From: Hondaea fermentalgiana
Lineage: Eukaryota > Sar > Bigyra > Thraustochytrida > Thraustochytriidae
Direction of reading: 5' to 3'
Assembly: GCA_014084085.1 (NCBI GenBank)
Contig: NPFB01000122.1
Coordinates: 310,256-328,212, forward strand
DNA: 17,957 nt
Positions 9,001-13,904 of the stretch are shown here, in pieces (positions within the stretch are counted from its first letter, which is position 1; every line of letters begins with the position of its first letter). The notes beneath the pieces are model-generated. The model saw only the letters and a program-made list of their open reading frames with translations, had not been told where the DNA came from and searched no databases. Made by a program: the position numbers and the translations under genes.

Positions 9001-11133
9001 GAGAAGTTCGTTCGCATGAATCGCGATGCGCTCGAAGGAGAACATGTGAGCAGGCACATTCACGAGTGGATCGATCTCATTTTTGGCGATAAGCAGCGAG
9101 GCCCCGAGGCTGAACGCGTCCACAACGTCTTTCAGTCAAACTTTTTAGAGGACGCAATCAATAATGACACGGAGATGGAGCTCACCGTGGCTGAGATGAA
9201 GGGCATGATCGCCAATTTTGGACACGCACCATCGCAGCTCTTCAAGAAACCGCACCCTCCTCGACAACCTCGCCCTCTTCCAAAGTGCGCTCACCCGGGG
9301 GTGATTCTGCAGACAGAGGTCACTGGTCCTGCATCCTGGCTTGGGTCGAGTCAGCCAACTGCGGTGTTTTTGTCGCCACCAGCCAAACAGGTGGCTTCAC
9401 GTGCCAAGGCCTCGCACCTCTTTGCAATATCCGACAAGCTTATCGAGTCGGGCCGCTCGCCTCTATCTCCGATGTCACTCTCCGCGGAACCGATGCCCTT
9501 GACTCAAACCACTTCATGTCCAGCAACCGATCCGAGCGATAGGATCCCGTTGATTGCCTCGTCGACCGACCTTGCCAAAAGCAGGAGCGTCGGCTCGCCA
9601 CATTCACCTCTTGCCGATGGCACCATCGCTTCAGCATCACCGCATCTCGCAATTCCTCCTGCTGGTTCTGTTGCCAGCAACACAACGACGGATGTAGGCT
9701 CGTCACCGACAGGGGCAATGAATGCTGACGCGCGTCGTTCATTGAATGGGGGTGGCGGAATGCTGCAAACCTTGGGCAACAAAGTGAAGAATTCGACGGA
9801 CTTGTCATTCATCACCCAATCGTATCAGGAAAGCATGCAGGTACTTTTCACGGTCGAAGGACGTCAGGGCCGCCTGGAGGGCGCTGATATACATATCAAG
9901 CAGCAGATTCGGGTCGAGCCACGCGCGTCGATCCCTTTGCGTTTCCCGTGCCCTTTTTACGACTCGTCCTACGTTCTTCGTCAGTTTCACCCGCGCTTGA
10001 GCGATCTTTCGCTTCGGAGCAGCGCTGCTGTTGCCCTTGCACACGGTACCGCGCTGGCTTGCTGTGGGTATCCTGACAATACTATCAAGTTACACTCTGC
10101 AATGGATGGGCGTCTTCTCCAGAGTGTACGTCTTCATGCCGGCAGCGGGCTTGTCATGTGCATTTGCACGGGACGCGGGCAGCGCTGGCTTGCAGCAGGC
10201 GCGCAGGATGGCTCTGTGGTTATTTGGAGGCTGGTCGAACCCAAGGATGCCGAGGCAACGGTTCGCGAGCTTGCTGAGCATCGCGCTGATCCGAATCCGT
10301 TCGAAAGTCAAGCCACAAGTACGGCATCTGATGCTGCGTCGAGATCAAAGGAGTCTGGCGAGCGCACACCAAACAGTTCAAGCGACGAAAGCGTAAAAGA
10401 TGACATGCAACTTTGGGAATCGAGCACTCAGGAGCAGCAGGCGGCAGTGCACATGCGCACTCTCAGCGATGGGCCTGGCGGCTCTATGACGTCCTTCGTG
10501 GGCCGCATCATGTCTGCCTTTCGTGGTAAGAAGCGTGATTTGAAGCCGATTGTGGCAGATACTGAGGGGCCTGCGCACTGGCTCGTTGGTGTCCAAGCAT
10601 CGCCTATTTCTGGCGTAGCTCTCGAGGCGGATCTCGATGTGGTCGTTTCGAGTGCTGTCATGAGCAGTCATGTGATCATTCATACGCTAAGCGATGGTCG
10701 CTTTTTGCGGTCGATCGACGTGGCGCCCGACCTGGCTGGTCGCATCACGCTCTCGCAACTTTGCATTTCGCGTCTCGGCAAAATCCTCGTGCAGGTTCTC
10801 GATTGCGTTTCGGGTAAATTATGGCTGCAGATGGCTCATGTGAATGGCAAGCTACTAGGCAAGGTGCGTCTTCACGAGGTCGTCACAGACACGCGTCTTC
10901 TGTCTTCTGGTCGGCACTGTTTAACTGTATCTGCGCGCAGTGTTTACATCCGTAATACGGAAGACCTGGATATCGAATTGATTGTCGAGGAGATAGGCGA
11001 CACAGACGCTTCTTGCATCGCAGGTGCCACCCTTTCAACCGATGAACTCAGCGTGGGCATCGTTTTCGGCGACGGGCGCTCGTCGTGGTACTGCATTGGC
11101 GACAAGTTCAGGCAGTGTTGTCACGCCATATAA
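94..11133 (+). CDS. Giant BEACH-domain protein (neurobeachin/LRBA/NBEAL-like), 3679 aa
   Basis: This is a single uninterrupted frame with no sign of introns. BEACH proteins are large cytosolic scaffolds in vesicle trafficking, lysosome or autophagy-related membrane events and receptor sorting. Visible order: residues 1-430 low complexity (Ala/Ser/Gly-Asn, poly-Pro 368-376); about 430-640 armadillo-like helices; about 649-905 ConA-like fold ([10 protein letters not shown] near its start) with a Ser/Pro insertion; about 1050-1250 and onward to about 2450, mostly helical armadillo-type sequence broken by Ser/Gln/Pro linkers; about 2570-2745 PH-BEACH ([40 protein letters not shown]); about 2770-3055 BEACH ([46 protein letters not shown]); about 3249-3679 WD40 repeats. 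An in-frame TAG at 91-93 makes ATG 94 the 5'-most start, but its -3 base is T. ATG 280 (residue 63) sits in gccATGc, a better context, so the protein may be 3617 aa. The family is certain; the subfamily is not. Confidence 0.95.
   Translation: [3679 protein letters not shown]
316..366 (+). repeat. GCT-rich trinucleotide tract (Ala/Val/Thr)
   Basis: Five perfect GCT codons begin at 316, followed by an imperfect Ala/Val/Thr-coding tract within the BEACH gene N-terminus. It encodes [18 protein letters not shown] and lies just downstream of the alternative start at 280. Confidence 0.85.
910..932 (+). repeat. AGCAAC / AGC tract (Ser-Asn repeat)
   Basis: Alternating AGC and AAC codons follow a Gly run (GGGGG) and encode a Ser-Asn repeat in the disordered N-terminus of the BEACH protein. 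Confidence 0.8.
1195..1221 (+). repeat. CCT microsatellite coding nine prolines
   Basis: Nine consecutive proline codons (seven CCT, one CCC, one CCT) sit at residues 368-376 of the BEACH protein, flanked by APPS and SAPPS. Poly-proline of this kind can bind profilin, EVH1, SH3 or WW modules in other proteins; no partner can be inferred here. Confidence 0.9.
5305..5364 (+). repeat. His/Gln-rich tract with a perfect 15-bp tandem duplication
   Basis: The tract encodes [20 protein letters not shown] at residues 1738-1757 of the BEACH protein. The 15-bp unit CAGCAGCAGCCATCG occurs twice back to back (5326-5340 and 5341-5355), so it expanded in frame as QQQPS. It lies in a linker between helical segments. 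Confidence 0.92.
7801..8335 (+). other. PH-BEACH domain with a basic insertion
   Basis: Residues about 2570-2745 of the BEACH protein. The first part, [20 protein letters not shown], matches the opening strands of the PH-BEACH fold, and the last part, [20 protein letters not shown], matches its closing strands and helix. Between them lie roughly 80 residues that the family normally lacks at this length, with [12 protein letters not shown] and LLRRRRS stretches (about 7990-8080) followed by an acidic DDDEDEQ. In known family structures the PH-like module packs against BEACH and does not bind phosphoinositides in the usual way. The insertion probably forms an exposed loop. Confidence 0.85.
8401..9258 (+). 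other. BEACH domain
   Basis: Residues about 2770-3055, close to the usual 280-residue length. All the classic signatures are readable in order: [125 protein letters not shown] and [17 protein letters not shown]. No core block is missing, so the domain is expected to be functional. A Ser/Pro-rich linker of about 190 residues (to about 9837) separates it from the WD40 part. Confidence 0.96.
9838..11130 (+). other. C-terminal WD40-repeat region
   Basis: Residues about 3249-3679. Blade-like units are visible, for example [15 protein letters not shown] (near 10190) and [20 protein letters not shown] (near 10640), resembling the degenerate WD40 units at the C-terminus of neurobeachin-class proteins. 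A charged Ser/Glu-rich insertion of about 110 residues (roughly 10240-10570) interrupts the propeller between blades. This region usually mediates partner binding. Confidence 0.8.
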
Positions 11134-11332
11134 AATATCTTTGCGCACAGCGAAGATCGAGTCTCGTAACATAATAGGATATAATTCTCTAGGCTTAGCC
11201 CACAACGTGACTTGGTTGAGCTGTCCTAGTTTCCTCCGGATATGCTTGCACGCTGGGCCAACGTGTCAGCCGAAAAGTTCGTTCGACCTTCTCACTGAAA
11301 ACGATTTTGCGGGATTTTGTAAGGGAGGTGCG
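11134..11332. other. Convergent 3' spacer between BEACH gene and oxidoreductase gene
   Basis: A 199-bp tail-to-tail spacer with a short AT-rich stretch (ATAAAATATC over the stop, then CATAATAGGATATAATTC near 11169-11186) that probably holds the 3' end signals of the BEACH gene. I see no canonical AATAAA on either strand, no RNA gene and no credible small CDS. Confidence 0.6.
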
Positions 11333-12475
11333 TCAACTACTACTGTCTTCAAGAGCGCAATCTACCACAAGATTGGCCAATGCCAATGAGGATGTGAGGC
11401 CTGGAGATTCGATGCCAAGGCAGTGGACAAGGCCTTTTGCACCATGCCGTCTTGGACCAAGAATGGTAAAGTCCTGCGGACCACTCACATCTAACTTCGG
11501 GCGAACACCGGAGAAATCTGGGGCCAGCGAGCCGTCGGGAAGACCTGGCCAATACTTGCGAATTGAAGCATAAAAAGATTCTCCCCTCGATGGGTCGACG
11601 GTGTAGTCGATGGCACTCGGGTCCTGGTTGCCTTCCAGCCATTGCACATCGGGCCCAAAGCGAGCCTGCCCCGAGATGTCGATGGTAATGTGCACGCCGA
11701 GGCCACCCACCTCGGGGACTGGGTAAATGAGCTTCTCAAAGGGTGTCTTGCAACCTTCAAGTCGAAAATAGTTTCCTTTGGCAAAGCGCGCCCGAGGAAT
11801 TGCCTCTGGTGGCGGGCTTGTCCGTGCGCTGGCCACGTCAACGGCGCCTAGACCTGCGCAATTAATCACAATATCAAACTCAAAATCGCCGCTCTCCTTT
11901 GTTTGAACCAGAAAGCCTCCCTGTGTCTGCGATTCGATGCGATCAACCTGGGTTTGAAAAGCTACCATTGCGCCATTGGCCTCCGCATCGCCCTGTAAGG
12001 CAAGCACGTATGCATGGATGTCAATGACCCCAGTACGCGGGCTCAAGAGCGCTCCTGTACATTGCAGCTCAGGCTCGAGCTCGCTCGCCTCCTCAGCAGA
12101 AATCTTTCGTAGCGCGTCACCATGAGCCTCGTCGAGACCGGCTGCTTGCGCCTTTTGCAAAATTGAGTCCAGCGTCGAGAGCTCGTCCTCGCTGGTGGCT
12201 ACAATGAGTTTTTGCCGCACACGGTACGGCACGGCATGGGCGTCACAGAACTCGTAGAGGAGCCGACGACCCGCAACGCAGGCACGGGCTTTGAGAGACC
12301 CGTCCGGATAGTACATTCCGCCATGGATGACGCCGCTGTTTCTTGCGCTGGTCTCGTTGGCCACCTGCGCGCCTTTTTCGAGCACGGTGACGTCAAGTCC
12401 TCTTTGGGCCAGCGCGCGAGCGGTCGCAAGGCCCACGACGCCCGCGCCGATCACGGCTGCGCTGCGTCGTTGCAT
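11333..12475 (-). CDS. FAD-dependent oxidoreductase, L-2-hydroxyglutarate dehydrogenase/oxidase family, 380 aa
   Basis: The protein opens at once with a Rossmann FAD-binding motif: VIGAGVVGLATARALAQRG (GxGxxG at G10, G12, G15; E33 in VTVLEK, expected to hold the ribose). Next come the L2HGDH/LhgO-type block ARNSGVIHGGMYYPDGSLKA (residues 44-63), the mid-protein GLGVHITIDISGQARFGPDV block, IRKYWPGLPDG, and the C-terminal FAD-contact block CLGIESPGLTSSLALANL. Family members oxidise L-2-hydroxyglutarate or related 2-hydroxyacids to 2-oxoacids, removing a by-product of malate and lactate dehydrogenase side reactions. At 380 aa it is nearer the bacterial-type proteins than animal mitochondrial L2HGDH (about 460 aa). 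With no N-terminal extension, a mitochondrial presequence is not evident. The ATG at 12475 has A at -3 and no earlier in-frame ATG. The exact substrate is not proven; related DadA-like oxidases are a less likely alternative. Confidence 0.9.
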   Translation of the reverse strand: MQRRSAAVIGAGVVGLATARALAQRGLDVTVLEKGAQVANETSARNSGVIHGGMYYPDGSLKARACVAGRRLLYEFCDAHAVPYRVRQKLIVATSEDELSTLDSILQKAQAAGLDEAHGDALRKISAEEASELEPELQCTGALLSPRTGVIDIHAYVLALQGDAEANGAMVAFQTQVDRIESQTQGGFLVQTKESGDFEFDIVINCAGLGAVDVASARTSPPPEAIPRARFAKGNYFRLEGCKTPFEKLIYPVPEVGGLGVHITIDISGQARFGPDVQWLEGNQDPSAIDYTVDPSRGESFYASIRKYWPGLPDGSLAPDFSGVRPKLDVSGPQDFTILGPRRHGAKGLVHCLGIESPGLTSSLALANLVVDCALEDSSS

Positions 12476-12817
12476 TTTACGATGGATGCTTTCCTCTCGG
12501 CCGAGACCGACGGACGAACAAACGAATGAGCGGGCTTCTCCTTCTTCCTGCTTCCGCGTCTGCTGCTCCTTGCCCTTGCTTACCCCTTGCGCTGCGCGGG
12601 GCGGCGGGCCCTCGCTTCACGTTTACGATGCCTCGCGCCGTCATCGACCACGCCGTCTTTGCACGCAAGCGAATCCGGTCTATCTCGACCGAATAAACCG
12701 TTTTTTTTTTTCTTTCCTGAAGGGGAGGCGTCCCCGCGAGCACACACCTTAAGTAAAACGGTACGCGACAGCTGCGGGTGTGCGCGCTTTTTTTTCGCAC
12801 CAGGTGTGGCGCGGAGG

Positions 12818-12855
12818 GCGGCTCTGCGACCGACTGTGACGCGGCTCTGCGACCG
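12818..12855. repeat. 15-bp direct repeat in the divergent spacer
   Basis: GCGGCTCTGCGACCG occurs at 12818-12832 and again at 12841-12855, start-to-start spacing 23 bp. It lies 340-380 bp upstream of the oxidoreductase ATG. It could be a duplicated factor-binding site or a slippage product. Confidence 0.85.
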
Positions 12856-12974
12856 TCGCGGCCCAGCGCGCGCGTTCGTCGCCCCGTCCATCGCTCGCGC
12901 GCGTGAGAGGACGCTGGGACGGACGTTTCCTGCGGCACGGTGCGGACGCCGCTCGGGGAAGAAATGTGATGTTA

Positions 12975-13029
12975 TGCAATGCAATGCAAGGCAATTCGAC
13001 GCGATGCGACGCGATGCGATGTGACGCCA
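12975..13029. repeat. Degenerate pentamer array (TGCAA / TGCGA type)
   Basis: Eleven consecutive 5-bp units stay in phase: TGCAA three times, GGCAA, TTCGA, CGCGA, TGCGA, CGCGA, TGCGA, TGTGA, CGCCA. The fifth position is A in every unit. It starts 500 bp upstream of the oxidoreductase ATG and ends 876 bp upstream of the RGS ATG. The TGCGA unit recurs as a perfect array at 17626-17650. Confidence 0.85.
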
Positions 13030-13210
13030 CAAAGCGAAGCATATGACGCACAATGAGACTGAAAAAGAAACCTTGGAAGAATGCGCCGCGCGGAATCCTC
13101 GCGATCCGGGTCGGCCAGCAGAGCCAGTCTTCCACCTTCTCTTTGCGATGCATTTGCAGGGAAAAGGAAAAAATGGAGATCACCATGCCAGAATGATGAT
13201 GCCAAGTCTT

Positions 13211-13267
13211 GGCAAGGAAAGGCAAGGCAAGGGATAGGGATGGAAGGGGCAAGACGAGTACGGCAAG
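13211..13267 (+). repeat. GGCAAG-rich purine tract
   Basis: GGCAAG occurs five times (starts 13211, 13221, 13226, 13248, 13262) within a strongly purine-biased plus strand. It is non-coding, in the promoter/5' region of the RGS gene. Confidence 0.75.
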
Positions 13268-13904
13268 GGAAAAAAGAAGTCCATTTTTTTTGGTTGGTGC
13301 TCGTTCGTTCGTGGCCTCCTTTTATCATACTGCTTCCTCCTGTTCTACCCTGGCGGCGTTCGCAAAGACCGCGATGCGGCTCGTTGGAAGCCTTGCGACG
13401 TGCCGCGGAATGAGAACGGGCTACGCTTACCCAAACATGCAAGCGGTGCTGGTAGGAAAGAAATGGAAAGGAAATTGTCCGCCATAGGCATGCTGGACTA
13501 GACTGGAATCCTGGTCACGTTCTGGACGAGGCCAGTCCCGCTGGAGTGGAGTGGACTCGACGCCCGGATCCACCTTTTTGCGAGACTGAGACTGTGAGGA
13601 GAAGGAAGCAAGTACGACGAAGGCAGACTAGCAGAGCAAGGAAGCGGAGCAAGCAAGCACGCCAGCCTATCTGACATTCGAGCTGGACGAGCAAGCAGAC
13701 ATAGAACCGAGCAGCTCGCTCAGAATTGTTTGCGGCGAGAGCAAGGCCGCTGCTCCTGGCTCGCTCGAGCGAGTCGTGGCTGGCCGGTAGGCACCGCTGC
13801 GCAGAACGGAAAGCGCGCGCGCTCGCTCGCACGGGGCGAGAGCTGTGCCTGGGACCTCTGCGTTTGCGCGCTCGCAACGGAGACCAAACAACAAAGCAAA
13901 TACA

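Larger units (their letters stand above)
12476..13904. promoter_or_regulatory. 1.43-kb divergent promoter region
   Basis: This spacer separates the start of the minus-strand oxidoreductase from the start of the plus-strand RGS gene, so it should hold both promoters and both 5' UTRs. Visible content: a T11 run at 12701-12711 and a T8 run at 12788-12795, a 15-bp direct repeat, a 55-bp pentamer array (12975-13029), GGCAAG-rich purine sequence (about 13208-13275), and a GAGC/GCAAGC-rich stretch (about 13600-13840) that is probably the RGS 5' UTR. Several open frames cross it, but they are low complexity and look like chance. I saw no tRNA or other RNA gene. No TATA box can be assigned with confidence. 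Confidence 0.6.

Noticed and set aside
94..11133. Giant frame as a bacterial adhesin or non-ribosomal synthetase
   Set aside because: PH-BEACH, BEACH and WD40 blocks are clear and specific to eukaryotes, and no synthetase or secretion motifs are present.
11134..11332. Possible tRNA or other small RNA gene in the 3' spacer
   Set aside because: I looked for A-box and B-box patterns (GGTTCGANNCC type) and a cloverleaf, and found none. The GTTCGTTCGACC stretch lacks the needed flanking stems.
12975..13029. Pentamer array as a CRISPR array or telomere-like repeat
   Set aside because: The units are 5 bp with no spacers, the context is eukaryotic, and the units do not resemble TTAGGG-type telomeric repeats.
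12477..13487. Several open frames of 90-170 codons on both strands in the divergent spacer
   Set aside because: They encode Arg/Ala/Ser/His-rich low-complexity sequence generated by GC-rich DNA, homopolymers and pentamer repeats, and they overlap one another. None shows a recognisable domain.
13845..13904. N-terminal extension of the RGS protein by 20 residues
   Set aside because: The first codon is GTG, not ATG. The ATG at 13905 has a strong context and directly precedes a signal-peptide-like segment.
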